This document shows, in pieces, positions 6,987 to 15,182 of a stretch of DNA of 32,292 nt. This stretch comes from DATBMY01 sp036554605 (lineage in GTDB: Bacteria; Acidobacteriota; Blastocatellia; UBA7656): the NCBI GenBank assembly GCA_036554605.1, contig DATBMY010000326.1, positions 1 through 32,292 on the forward strand, read 5' to 3'. A model generated the notes under the pieces. The model searched no databases. It worked only from the letters and a program-made list of their open reading frames with translations, and had not been told where the DNA came from. The translations under genes and the position numbers were made by a program. The first letter of the stretch is position 1. Each line of letters opens with the position of its first letter.

Positions 6987-9254
6987 TTATTCATAGTCCT
7001 CTTCGACGTCGCCGAAGAAGTATTTTGCTTCATCGGCGTCAGGTGGCCGGCTCACCGTTACTACGTCGACGAACTGGCCGAGCCGGCGACGAAGCTCCGA
7101 AGCTACATCCGGCATCCGGTCATAAAGATTTCGCTGCTCTTTGGGATCGCTCTTGAGGTCAAATAGCTCGAACGCGTAATAGTTGCGATTGTAGATGAGC
7201 TTGTACCCGCTCTGCGTGATTATCATGTACTTCTTGTTGTTCGGCTGCGGGTAATCTTCGGGCCTGACATTTGGAAACTCTTTTTCCCTGAGCGTCTGCT
7301 CGCCAAAGACCGGGGGAAGCTCGATCGTTTCTCCTCTCATCAGCGGCAGAAGATTCACTCCGACATATTGCTTAGGGCTCTCCAATCCTAAAGTCCGCAG
7401 TATCGTCGTGCCCAGATCGATCGTGCTGACATAATCAGGAACGCGCCGGGGCGCGAGGCCCGGGACGTAAAAAATCATGGGCACATGCGTCTGGTCGTTG
7501 TAGAGCTGCGCCGAGTGGCGATAGACTCCGCGCTCGCCTAGCGATTCCGCGTGATCGGCCATAATAACTATGACGGTGTCATCCATTCTGCCGCTCTGCT
7601 CCATCCAATCGAAGAGGCGACCGAAGTGATAATCGGTGAAAGCAATCTCTCCGTCATACAGATCAACGGTCGAATTTCCGAAATCGAACTTCTTATGCTT
7701 CGCGTAAGGGCGGTGCGGGTCGACGGCGTAGATGTATGCGAAGAATGGCCGGCCGGCGGGCGCTTTGCTCAGGTTGTCGATTGTCAGATCGATCGTATCC
7801 TTCAGGCTCTTTCCTTGAGCGTCGGGGGCCGCGGGAACGCCTTTGACGTACCGGCGCAGCATCGGCAACCGGCGCTGCGGAAAGAGCATTGCGTTGTAGC
7901 CGTTTTCGACGAGTAGCTCTGACCAGCTCTTGACCTCGGCATCCCAGTAAGAGGATTTCATAAAACGCGCCGCCGATTCAAAAGTATTGGCGGAAGGGCT
8001 GAAGGCATTCTCGAAAACAGAAGAGCGGGCGGCAAGCTTGTCGATGTTGGGCGACGTGTTCCTGTGATAGCCGTAAGCGCCCAGGTGATCGGCTCGCACC
8101 GTATCGATGAAAATGAATACGAGGTTGTATGGTCTGGCAGCGGCGAACGGCTGGCCTTGAAAAGAGCTGTGGTAGCTCATCCACTGCGCGAGGTCATCCG
8201 CGCTCAAATCGCCCCCGACCGAGTTATTATCGACGCCGTCGCCGACCTGCTCTTTTGCGTCCGGGTTTATAAGCGGATCGCCATCGTTTTCATCCCCGCC
8301 GCCGAGCCGCACCGAATAACCGTCGCGGTCAAAGTCCAACGCCCACTGCGCGAGCTTGAAATGCTGCTTCGCCTGCGTCGTGCGCGTGAAGACCTGGACT
8401 TTCAGATTCTGATTGCTGCCGAAATGCCAGAACGTAAAGCCGACCGTCGCTGCGATTATGATTGTTATTATTGCGAAAGCGATCTTTGACTGGCGCGGCG
8501 CTTCTTTGAAGATGACCGCAACCAGAGTCATCGCCAGCACAACCGCAAGCAGAAACATTGACCGGTGCAATGTATATTCGTACAGCTGCGCTTCATACCG
8601 CGAATCAACGTAATAAGCTGCCGCAAGAAGGGCCGCGAGCCCGGTTATTAAAGCGGCGCGCGCCGGACGGTTAAAATCACTCGCTTTCCGGGCCAGCATC
8701 CAAAAAAGGGCGCAGGCGGCGACGAGCGCGGCAAGAATAAAGTAAGAAATAATCGTATCGTATTTGAGGAGCCTGCCATAAACGTAGGGCAGTTTCTGCG
8801 CTTCGATTATCAAGCCCGTGACGTAGCTATGGACTTCCGGCACTTGATTAAGCGCGACGGCGGCGAGAAAAGATAGAGCGATCCAGACGACTGCTCTATG
8901 AATAAAGCGCGGGCGGCCCCCCGATAAAAGGTATTCGCCGCGCCGTTTCAGAAACGAGCCAGCGCGGGCGACCAGCCCCAGAAGCAGGCCGACGACCGCG
9001 CCGGCCGCGAGGTTTACCCCCATATAAGCCGTGAGGATGAATCTTTCCGAGAAGGATTCGAAGACCGGCGTTAGCTGTATCTGCAAGTCGAGGAATTCAA
9101 TGAGAGTAAGCAGCAGTATGGCCCCTATGCCAAGCATCGCGTAGCTGAGCAATGACGCGACCGCCGGCGATTGTGTCGACTCACTCGATTCATGCTCTTT
9201 AATTCGCTTGCCCGCGTTTTTCTGGCTTAATGCGGTCGCGGATGGCGTGGACAT
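6987..9254 (-). CDS. Membrane-anchored sulfatase-like / alkaline-phosphatase-superfamily enzyme with MopE-like metal-binding insert (paralogue 2)
   Basis: This 755-residue paralogue has the same domain order as the downstream gene. It has a longer charged N-terminus and about seven hydrophobic segments (residues 33-276). The metal-binding-like segment is at 308-351 (DFDRDGY... GGGDENDGD... DGVDNNS), followed by the catalytic domain from 376. Metal ligands are D384 in IDTVRADH and D567-H568 in MADHAESLGERG. The nucleophile position is T424 in SPSANTFES; there is no CxPxR. Both cysteines expected in a MopE-type motif are gone here (GGDEND, DNNS), whereas the downstream paralogue keeps one. It is the first gene of a two-gene operon, with a good promoter 28-35 bp upstream (9289-9318). 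Tandem duplication is clear; any functional split between the copies is unknown. Confidence 0.8.
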   Translation of the reverse strand: MSTPSATALSQKNAGKRIKEHESSESTQSPAVASLLSYAMLGIGAILLLTLIEFLDLQIQLTPVFESFSERFILTAYMGVNLAAGAVVGLLLGLVARAGSFLKRRGEYLLSGGRPRFIHRAVVWIALSFLAAVALNQVPEVHSYVTGLIIEAQKLPYVYGRLLKYDTIISYFILAALVAACALFWMLARKASDFNRPARAALITGLAALLAAAYYVDSRYEAQLYEYTLHRSMFLLAVVLAMTLVAVIFKEAPRQSKIAFAIITIIIAATVGFTFWHFGSNQNLKVQVFTRTTQAKQHFKLAQWALDFDRDGYSVRLGGGDENDGDPLINPDAKEQVGDGVDNNSVGGDLSADDLAQWMSYHSSFQGQPFAAARPYNLVFIFIDTVRADHLGAYGYHRNTSPNIDKLAARSSVFENAFSPSANTFESAARFMKSSYWDAEVKSWSELLVENGYNAMLFPQRRLPMLRRYVKGVPAAPDAQGKSLKDTIDLTIDNLSKAPAGRPFFAYIYAVDPHRPYAKHKKFDFGNSTVDLYDGEIAFTDYHFGRLFDWMEQSGRMDDTVIVIMADHAESLGERGVYRHSAQLYNDQTHVPMIFYVPGLAPRRVPDYVSTIDLGTTILRTLGLESPKQYVGVNLLPLMRGETIELPPVFGEQTLREKEFPNVRPEDYPQPNNKKYMIITQSGYKLIYNRNYYAFELFDLKSDPKEQRNLYDRMPDVASELRRRLGQFVDVVTVSRPPDADEAKYFFGDVEEDYE
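8323..8384 (-). repeat. 62-nt block perfectly identical to 6061-6122 (paralogue 2 copy)
   Basis: This is the second copy of the identical block, encoding residues 291-310 of paralogue 2 in the same protein position and frame as in paralogue 1. It begins after a mismatch at the base before 8323 and ends before 8385 (C here, A in the other copy). Confidence 0.9.
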
Positions 9255-9288
9255 TAACTACCCTTTCTCGGTTGGAGGTTTAACGGGT

Positions 9289-9318
9289 ATCCTAGACATC
9301 GCAAAGTAGCGGTGTCAA
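9289..9318 (-). promoter_or_regulatory. Sigma70-type promoter for the tandem sulfatase-like operon
   Basis: Read on the minus strand, TTGACA (9318-9313), an 18-bp spacer and TAGGAT (9294-9289) precede the ATG at 9254. The predicted leader is about 28 nt and carries an AAGGG ribosome-binding site. A perfect -35 and a 4/6 -10 make this a good candidate. Confidence 0.62.
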
Positions 9319-9342
9319 GCCGGGCCAAAAACGGGCGCGCGG

Positions 9343-9372
9343 TTGAAGAAAGCGATGCCGGGCAAGTATAGT
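9343..9372 (+). promoter_or_regulatory. Sigma70-type promoter for the divergent phosphodiesterase-family gene
   Basis: TTGAAG (9343-9348), an 18-bp spacer and TATAGT (9367-9372, 5/6) lie just upstream of the ATG at 9389. The predicted leader is only about 10 nt and shows no Shine-Dalgarno sequence. This suggests a nearly leaderless message. Confidence 0.58.
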
Positions 9373-9388
9373 TTTACGTTTAACAGTC

Positions 9389-11056
9389 ATGGAAAACAAA
9401 CTTCTTGTAATAGGGCTGGACGGAGCAAGCTTTAACGTCTTAGACCCGCTGATAGAAAAGGGCCACCTGAAGAACATTAAACGGCTGATCGATGGGGGGG
9501 CGCGCGCGGACCTTGAAACGACCTTTCCTCCTATCACCGCCGTAGCCTGGTCGTCCTTTATGACGGGCAAGAATCCGGGCAAGCACGGCATATTCGAGTT
9601 CGTTCGATTGGACCACGACTCGAAGCGCGAACTGGCCGTCAACGCATCCTTTCGCCAGGGGCGCGCCATTTGGGATTTGCTCTCCGAATCCGGCAAGCGG
9701 GTCATAGTTCATAATTTCCCCTGTACCTATCCGCCGAAAGAAGTGAACGGTCTTTTGATAGCCGATTTCATGACTCCACGCGGGCGAAGGGATTTTACAT
9801 ATCCCGAGCCGCTGCTCGCGGAGCTTGAATCGAGGTTTGGCCCCTACCGGCTGCACCTTTCCGAGACCTATGCGGGCGGAGGACCCGAGCGCGTGCTTGC
9901 GGAACTAAACGATGAGCTCGAATACAAGGCAAAGATCGCCGAATACCTGATGACCGGTTACGGGTGGGACGCGTTCTTCCAATATTTTTGGGGGACCGAT
10001 CGCATACAGCACGAGCTATGGCACATCTTCGACGAGTCGCATCCGAGGCACGACGCTAAAGAGGCGGAATTGTATCGCGAGCGAATATACAAATACTTTG
10101 ATCGCGTTGATGAGATCGTCGGGCGGTTGATGGAGCTTGCCGGGGATAAGGCGACCGTGTGGGTGGCGTCCGACCACGGCTTTGGTCCGGCTCACAAGTA
10201 TTGCTCGTTTAACATATGGCTATTGCAGGAAGGATTTCTCAGGCTCAAGCGCGACGCGATGACCCGCCTCAAGAAGGCGATGTTTTCGATGGGCCTGACG
10301 CCCGAGCTTGCTTACAAGGTGATCAGGAGCCTCCCTGTAGGATCGCTCAGGCCCGCGCGCGGCGTGAGCAATCAGCCAGGCGCGTCGAGATTGCTAAGCA
10401 CGTTTTTTCTCTCCTTCAACGACGTGGACTGGTCGCGGACCGTGGCCTTCTCGAAGGGAAACTACGGCCAGATATATGTAAATCTCAAAGGGCGCGAGCC
10501 GAACGGCGTGGTCGAAGAGCATGAATACGATCAGGTTTGCGGCAGGATTATCGAGCGGCTCAAAGCATTGAAGGACCCGCTGACGGGGGAGGGATGGGCC
10601 GGTCAGGTATTTAAGCGCGAGGAGGTCTATTCAGGGCCGCGGGTCGCCGACGCGCCCGACGTGGCATTCCTGCCGCGCGATATGCGATACCTGCCCCTGG
10701 GCAACGCCGACTTCACTTCGAACAGGTTTATGGTAGATGCCTTCGGCATATCGGGGTGTCACCGCATGCACGGCATCTTGATCGCAAACGGCGGCGCGAT
10801 AAAGCCCGCCACGCGCGCGGCCGCGGCCCGCATCGTGGATGTCGCTCCGACGATGCTTTATCTGGCGGGCGAAAGCGTGCCCGGCGATATGGACGGTCAG
10901 GTGTTGAAAGAAATCGTCTCCGATGAGTATATGAGATCAAACCCGGTAAGGTTCTCACAGGGAGCCGACGATAACGAGTCCGGTCAGATGGAATTTTCCG
11001 CGGAAGAGAACGCGGATATAATCGAACGACTAAAGAACCTCGGTTACATCGGCTAA
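9389..11056 (+). CDS. Alkaline-phosphatase-family protein (type I phosphodiesterase / nucleotide pyrophosphatase-like)
   Basis: This 555-residue protein starts LLVIGLDGASFNVLDPL, placing metal ligand D11. The family nucleophile motif is in TTFPPITAVAWSSFMTGKNP, with T50 as the likely nucleophile, followed by KHGIFEF. The second metal site is ASDHGFGPAH. A late GCHRMHGILI has the conserved histidines, and APTMLYLAGESVPGDMDG is the standard C-terminal signature. No signal peptide or membrane helix is visible, so it is probably cytoplasmic. Related proteins hydrolyse phosphodiester or pyrophosphate bonds in nucleotides, nucleotide-sugars or phosphonates; the substrate here is unknown. It is divergent from the two membrane paralogues of the same superfamily, with a 134-bp shared promoter region, and ends 12 bp from the convergent ftsY. 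Confidence 0.85.
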   Translation: MENKLLVIGLDGASFNVLDPLIEKGHLKNIKRLIDGGARADLETTFPPITAVAWSSFMTGKNPGKHGIFEFVRLDHDSKRELAVNASFRQGRAIWDLLSESGKRVIVHNFPCTYPPKEVNGLLIADFMTPRGRRDFTYPEPLLAELESRFGPYRLHLSETYAGGGPERVLAELNDELEYKAKIAEYLMTGYGWDAFFQYFWGTDRIQHELWHIFDESHPRHDAKEAELYRERIYKYFDRVDEIVGRLMELAGDKATVWVASDHGFGPAHKYCSFNIWLLQEGFLRLKRDAMTRLKKAMFSMGLTPELAYKVIRSLPVGSLRPARGVSNQPGASRLLSTFFLSFNDVDWSRTVAFSKGNYGQIYVNLKGREPNGVVEEHEYDQVCGRIIERLKALKDPLTGEGWAGQVFKREEVYSGPRVADAPDVAFLPRDMRYLPLGNADFTSNRFMVDAFGISGCHRMHGILIANGGAIKPATRAAAARIVDVAPTMLYLAGESVPGDMDGQVLKEIVSDEYMRSNPVRFSQGADDNESGQMEFSAEENADIIERLKNLGYIG

Positions 11057-11068
11057 AGAATCGAAAAC

Positions 11069-12121
11069 TCAATCAAACAGGCCGTTGATGTATGCTTCGG
11101 GCGAGAACTCTATCAAATCATTCATCTGCTCGCCCACGCCTACGTAGCGTATCGGTATGCCAAGCTCTTTAGCGATGGCGACGACTATTCCGCCTTTTGC
11201 GGTTCCATCCAGCTTTGTAAGCACGAGCCCCGTGACGGGGACGGCGCGGGTGAACTGGCGGGCTTGCTCGAGGCCGTTCTGACCCGTCACGGCGTCGATG
11301 ACCAGAAGGACTTCGTGGGGCGCGCCCGGAACTTCGCGGCCCGCCACGCGACGCATCTTCTCAAGCTCCTGCATAAGGTTCGTCTTCGTATGCAGCCGGC
11401 CCGCGGTGTCTATAATCAGCACGTCGGCGTTGCGAGCCTTTGCAGAGCTGACGGAATCGAAGAGCACGGCGGACGGGTCGGTGCCGGGCTTTTGCTGAAC
11501 AAGCGGGACGCCTGACCGGTCGGCCCAGATGGCGAGCTGGTCGTTTGCCGCGGCGCGAAACGTATCGGCCGCGCAGATGAGCACCTCGTTGCCATCGCTC
11601 TTAATGCGGTGAGCGAGCTTGCCTATGGTGGTTGTCTTGCCTACGCCGTTGACGCCTACGATCATGACGACGTAAGGCTTGATGTCGAGGGGCACTTCGG
11701 TTTCTGACGCGACGGTGCCGCTCTTGCGATTGCGCTCGGCCGTTTCCAGTATCGACTGAAGCTCGGATTTGATGAGCCTTTTAAGCTCATCCACGTCGTT
11801 CAACTGCTTGCGCGCGACCTGCTGCCGGGCTTTATCAATAATGTCGAGCGAGGTCTGAACGCCTATATCGGCGCCTATGAGCGCCTCTTCAAGCTCGTCG
11901 AGCACCTGGGCGTCTATCTGCCGCTTTCCGCCGACGACGGCGTCAATGCGCTCGGCGAGCGTATCGCGGGTCGAGGCGACCGCGTCTTTGAGCTTATCGA
12001 AGATGTCGGGATCGGGGCCTTCGTCGCGTCGTTCGGCTATTATCTTCTCTTCGGCGGTGGCTTCGCGGTTCAGTCCGAGCGAAATGAACTCGGGCTCTTT
12101 CTTTCGTTTCCAGAATGCCAT
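11069..12121 (-). CDS. ftsY: Signal recognition particle receptor FtsY
   Basis: FtsY is the membrane-associated SRP receptor GTPase. It pairs with Ffh to deliver ribosomes making membrane proteins to SecYEG. This 350-residue protein has a short charged A-like region (1-40), the helical N domain (about 41-135) and a G domain with GVNGVGKT (156-163), DTFRAAA (186-192), DTAGR (238-242) and TKLDG (302-306). It ends in the family tail EAYINGLFD. The acidic A domain is much shorter than in Escherichia coli, as in many bacteria. AAAGGT sits just before the ATG, with a weak promoter at 12153-12182. The identification is secure. Confidence 0.97.
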   Translation of the reverse strand: MAFWKRKKEPEFISLGLNREATAEEKIIAERRDEGPDPDIFDKLKDAVASTRDTLAERIDAVVGGKRQIDAQVLDELEEALIGADIGVQTSLDIIDKARQQVARKQLNDVDELKRLIKSELQSILETAERNRKSGTVASETEVPLDIKPYVVMIVGVNGVGKTTTIGKLAHRIKSDGNEVLICAADTFRAAANDQLAIWADRSGVPLVQQKPGTDPSAVLFDSVSSAKARNADVLIIDTAGRLHTKTNLMQELEKMRRVAGREVPGAPHEVLLVIDAVTGQNGLEQARQFTRAVPVTGLVLTKLDGTAKGGIVVAIAKELGIPIRYVGVGEQMNDLIEFSPEAYINGLFD

Positions 12122-12152
12122 ATGACCTTTCGCGGCTTTTAATAAGAATAAG

Positions 12153-12182
12153 AGATTAGCACCCGCTTTTTCAGAGCGTCAA
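12153..12182 (-). promoter_or_regulatory. Possible ftsY promoter
   Basis: On the minus strand, TTGACG (12182-12177), an 18-bp spacer and TAATCT (12158-12153) lie about 32 bp upstream of the ftsY ATG. The -35 is 5/6, but the -10 matches only 3/6, so this is weak. Confidence 0.38.
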
Positions 12183-12617
12183 CCATGGCAACCCGAGGCG
12201 CTATATGATCGAGTGACGTAAATGCGAAGCAATATTGAAGTCGCATGAGGGCAACCGCTTGGCCGTGTGTAATGCTAATTGTAGACCTGCTCCAAGCAGG
12301 TGGGTGACCTGAGTTCGGGCTCTTGGCATCCCCGATCAATGTGGGGCATTGCGCCTTCCAGAACTTCGGCCCCCTATAAGTTAGCATTGGTACAAATTAG
12401 CAATTTCATCACTAACTTTGCAGAAGCCCTCAGCCTGAATGCATATTACACGCGCTCTTGAGGGGGGTCAAGAATTGTCTCATGCAAAGTCAGAGCTGTA
12501 ACAAAATATGCCTTACAAAGTAAGTGCGGCCCGATCCATTCGCGCGTACCCGGTTCCCCTATGAGCGCCGTGTATTGCTTCTACATTGTTAAAGGGCTGC
12601 TACCCTAATGTCCGAGG
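12183..12617. other. Long intergenic region between ftsY and the kinase gene
   Basis: Apart from the candidate structured RNA at 12271-12388, no supported gene is seen. An 82-codon minus-strand frame (12139-12387) resembles no known protein and overlaps the RNA-like palindrome. The second half (12389-12617) is more AT-rich and has no obvious motif before the kinase promoter. Confidence 0.5.
12271..12388. ncRNA. Candidate structured RNA (three-way-junction fold), unassigned
   Basis: A closing stem AATGCTAA (12271-12278) / TTAGCATT (12381-12388) is perfect and can extend by further G-U and A-U pairs. It encloses two hairpins: ACCTGC-TCCAA-GCAGGT (12285-12301), and a longer arm closed by GAGTTC/GAACTT (12311-12316 / 12361-12366) with a tip CCCC/GGGG (12330-12333 / 12343-12346). 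The region lies between ftsY and the kinase gene, both of which start well away from it. It does not match the conserved cores of SRP RNA, RNase P, tmRNA or tRNA as far as can be judged by eye. A 6S-like RNA or a small inverted-repeat element are alternatives. The strand is undetermined. Confidence 0.3.
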
Positions 12618-12645
12618 TTGAAAAGCGGCCCGTTTTCTATACAAT
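12618..12645 (+). promoter_or_regulatory. Sigma70-type promoter of the kinase gene
   Basis: TTGAAA (12618-12623), a 16-bp spacer and TACAAT (12640-12645) give 5/6 matches at both boxes. Transcription would start near 12652, leaving a leader of about 26 nt with AAGGTGG (12659-12665) before the ATG at 12678. This argues against a start at the upstream TTG, which overlaps the -35 box. Confidence 0.6.
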
Positions 12646-12677
12646 TAAGCCCGCTCCAAAGGTGGAAACTGTCATTC

Positions 12678-15182
12678 ATGCTCGAAGAGTCGGTTTCGCA
12701 TTATCGCATAATCAAGAAGCTGGGCGCAGGTGGGATGGGCGAAGTCTATCTGGCCGAGGATACAAAGCTCGACCGGCAGGTCGCGCTCAAAATCCTGCCC
12801 CAAGAATTCGCTAAAAGCGACGAACGGATGCGCCGTTTCGTGCAAGAAGCCAAATCCGCCTCAGCCCTCACTCATCCCAACATCATCGCGATTTACGAAA
12901 TCGGTGAAACCGACAAAAACCATTTCATCGTCACCGAATACATCGAAGGCGAAACCCTGCATCACCACATCCACAATTCACGAATGAAAGCCCGCGAGGT
13001 GCTGGACGTGACGGTGCAGGTCGCTTCGGCTCTTGCGGCAGCCCATCAGGCCGGCATCATTCACCGCGACATCAAGCCCGAAAACATCATGCTGCGCCCC
13101 GATGGCATCGTGAAGGTGCTCGACTTCGGGCTGGCGAAGCTGACAGAAAAACGGGCGCCGACTACCGATTCGGAAGCCGCTACCATATCGAAGAAAGTGA
13201 CTGATCCTGGCACGATTATGGGGACTGTTGCGTATATGTCGCCCGAGCAGGCGCGCGGCAAGCAAGTGGATGCGCGGACAGACATATTCAGCCTCGGCAT
13301 TGTGCTTTATGAGATGATCGCGGGGCGAATGCCTTTTGCGGGCGAGTCAAGCACCGATGTGCTGGCGGCTATACTCGACAAAGAACCGCCGCCGCTCACG
13401 CGATTCGCCGATGAGGTGCCGACGGAGTTGCAGCGCATTGTCAGCAAGTGTTTGCGCAAAGAGCGAGACGAGCGGTATCAAACGATGAAGGGCTTGCTGG
13501 CAGATTTGAAAGAGTTGCGCGAGGAGCTGGCGCTGGAGGCGAAGCTGGAACGCTCGATCAGGCCGGCGGGCGGCAGCACCGGGGATAATCTGCAGACCCT
13601 GACAGCCGAAGGCGTGATAACCCGAGGCCAGAATCTACAGGCGCCCAGCGCGGCAAGAGCGCAAACCACTTCCAGCGCCGAGTACCTGATCAGCGAAATT
13701 AAACAACATAAACGAGGTATCGCCGTTGCCTTGTTGATAGTGTTGCTGGCTGCATCAGGCCTGGGCTACTGGTTCTTCTTTCTTTATCAGGCAAACGTCA
13801 GACAGATAGAATCAATCGCGGTGATGCCATTCGTCAACGAAAGCGGCAATGCTGATGTTGAATATCTCTCGGACGGCATGACCGAGACTCTGATCCGCAG
13901 TTTGTCGCAACTGCCTAACCTGAATGTGAAAGCGCGGTCATCGGTCTTTCGTTACAAAGGCAGGGAAACGAATCCGCAGACTGTTGGCGAAGAGCTGAAC
14001 GTGCAAGCGATTTTGAACGGGCGGGTGGCCCAGCGCGGCGATCAATTAATCCTGAGTTTGGAATTGATTGACGCACAGACTGAGAATGTGATCTGGAGCG
14101 AGCAATATAATCGCAGGCAAGCCGACCTCGTAATGCTTCAAAGCGAGATTGCGCGTCATGTTTCGAGCAAACTCAGAACCAAACTGTCCGGCGCGGACGA
14201 GCAAAAGCTGGCGAAGAGCTACACGGCAAACCCTGAAGCCTATCAGCATTACCTGCGCGGGCGCTTCTATTGGAACAAGCGCAACGCCGAAAACATCCGT
14301 AAAGCCATCGAGCAGTTCAGGATGGCGGCCGAGAAAGATCCCGGTTACGCCCTGGCCTATTCCGGGCTTGCCGATTGTTACGTGGTTGCCCCTAATTACG
14401 CCGGTACCGCGTCGAGCGAAACGCTGCCTTCCGCAAGGGCCTACGCCACACGCGCGATTGAGCTTGATGGATCGCTTGCCGAAGCATATGCCTCGCTCGG
14501 TATGGTCAACTATTTCTCCTGGAATTTCGCCGAGGCAGAAACGGCCTTCAAGCGGTCAATCGAGCTCAACCCCACCTACCCTACGGCGCATCACTGGTAT
14601 TCCCGCTATCTCCGCGCTGTCGGACGCTCGGACGAGGCGTTCGCTGAAATCAGGCGGGCGAAAGATCTCGATCCCTTATCATTGGTCATAATGAATAACA
14701 TTGCGGAGAACTACATCGACCGTGGCGATATGAACTCGGCGCTTGACGAATGCAAGAGGATGGTGGAACTCGATCCGAGTTTCTTTGGGACCTACCAGAC
14801 GCTTTGCATTATATATTCAAAACAGGGGCGATTCCCGGAGGCGCTCGCCTCCGCGCAAAAAGGCGTAGAACTCTCCAATAGGTCAAATGCAACTCTAGCG
14901 CTGGCCGGCTACGTTCAGGGGCAATCCGGACGGCGTGACGCGGCGCAGGCTATCATAGTTGAACTGGAAAAGAGATATGCGATAAAGGAAGCCGACGGCC
15001 GCGATCTGGCGATCGTTTATACAGGACTTGACCAGAAAGATAAGGCGTTCGAATGGTTAGAGAAGTCATATCAGGATCGGAGCCTCTTCATGGCGGTCCT
15101 TCGACTTGAGCCTTTGCTAGAATCCTTGCGCAGCGATCCGCGTTTGCAGGATCTCTTTCGGCGGATAGGCCTTCCCCAGTGA
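12678..15182 (+). CDS. Transmembrane Ser/Thr protein kinase with FlgO/TolB-like domain and TPR repeats
   Basis: This 834-residue PknB-type kinase has a glycine loop LGAGGMGEVYLAED (15-28), catalytic lysine K38, HRDIKPEN (129-136), DFGLAKL (149-155) and SPEQARG (188-194). The domain ends near 285. A linker and one membrane helix (about 348-370) lead to an FlgO/TolB-N-like domain starting IESIAVMPFVNESG (377-390). TPR-like repeats then fill about 515-810 and include PTAHHWYSRYLRA. The kinase is cytoplasmic and the remainder probably periplasmic, so it may sense envelope state and phosphorylate unknown targets. This architecture recurs in Acidobacteriota. An upstream TTG start at 12618 would add 20 residues but collides with the promoter, so ATG 12678 is chosen. 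Confidence 0.9.
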   Translation: MLEESVSHYRIIKKLGAGGMGEVYLAEDTKLDRQVALKILPQEFAKSDERMRRFVQEAKSASALTHPNIIAIYEIGETDKNHFIVTEYIEGETLHHHIHNSRMKAREVLDVTVQVASALAAAHQAGIIHRDIKPENIMLRPDGIVKVLDFGLAKLTEKRAPTTDSEAATISKKVTDPGTIMGTVAYMSPEQARGKQVDARTDIFSLGIVLYEMIAGRMPFAGESSTDVLAAILDKEPPPLTRFADEVPTELQRIVSKCLRKERDERYQTMKGLLADLKELREELALEAKLERSIRPAGGSTGDNLQTLTAEGVITRGQNLQAPSAARAQTTSSAEYLISEIKQHKRGIAVALLIVLLAASGLGYWFFFLYQANVRQIESIAVMPFVNESGNADVEYLSDGMTETLIRSLSQLPNLNVKARSSVFRYKGRETNPQTVGEELNVQAILNGRVAQRGDQLILSLELIDAQTENVIWSEQYNRRQADLVMLQSEIARHVSSKLRTKLSGADEQKLAKSYTANPEAYQHYLRGRFYWNKRNAENIRKAIEQFRMAAEKDPGYALAYSGLADCYVVAPNYAGTASSETLPSARAYATRAIELDGSLAEAYASLGMVNYFSWNFAEAETAFKRSIELNPTYPTAHHWYSRYLRAVGRSDEAFAEIRRAKDLDPLSLVIMNNIAENYIDRGDMNSALDECKRMVELDPSFFGTYQTLCIIYSKQGRFPEALASAQKGVELSNRSNATLALAGYVQGQSGRRDAAQAIIVELEKRYAIKEADGRDLAIVYTGLDQKDKAFEWLEKSYQDRSLFMAVLRLEPLLESLRSDPRLQDLFRRIGLPQ

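Noticed and set aside
12139..12387. 82-codon minus-strand reading frame
   Set aside because: No protein similarity recognised, and it covers a palindromic RNA-like region.
12271..12388. SRP RNA (ffs) next to ftsY
   Set aside because: The conserved GGAAG...AGCAG apical core of SRP RNA is absent; only a generic palindrome is seen.
12618..12677. Earlier TTG start for the kinase
   Set aside because: It overlaps the -35 box, and residues before MLEESVSHYR are not kinase-like; ATG 12678 has AAGGTGG.
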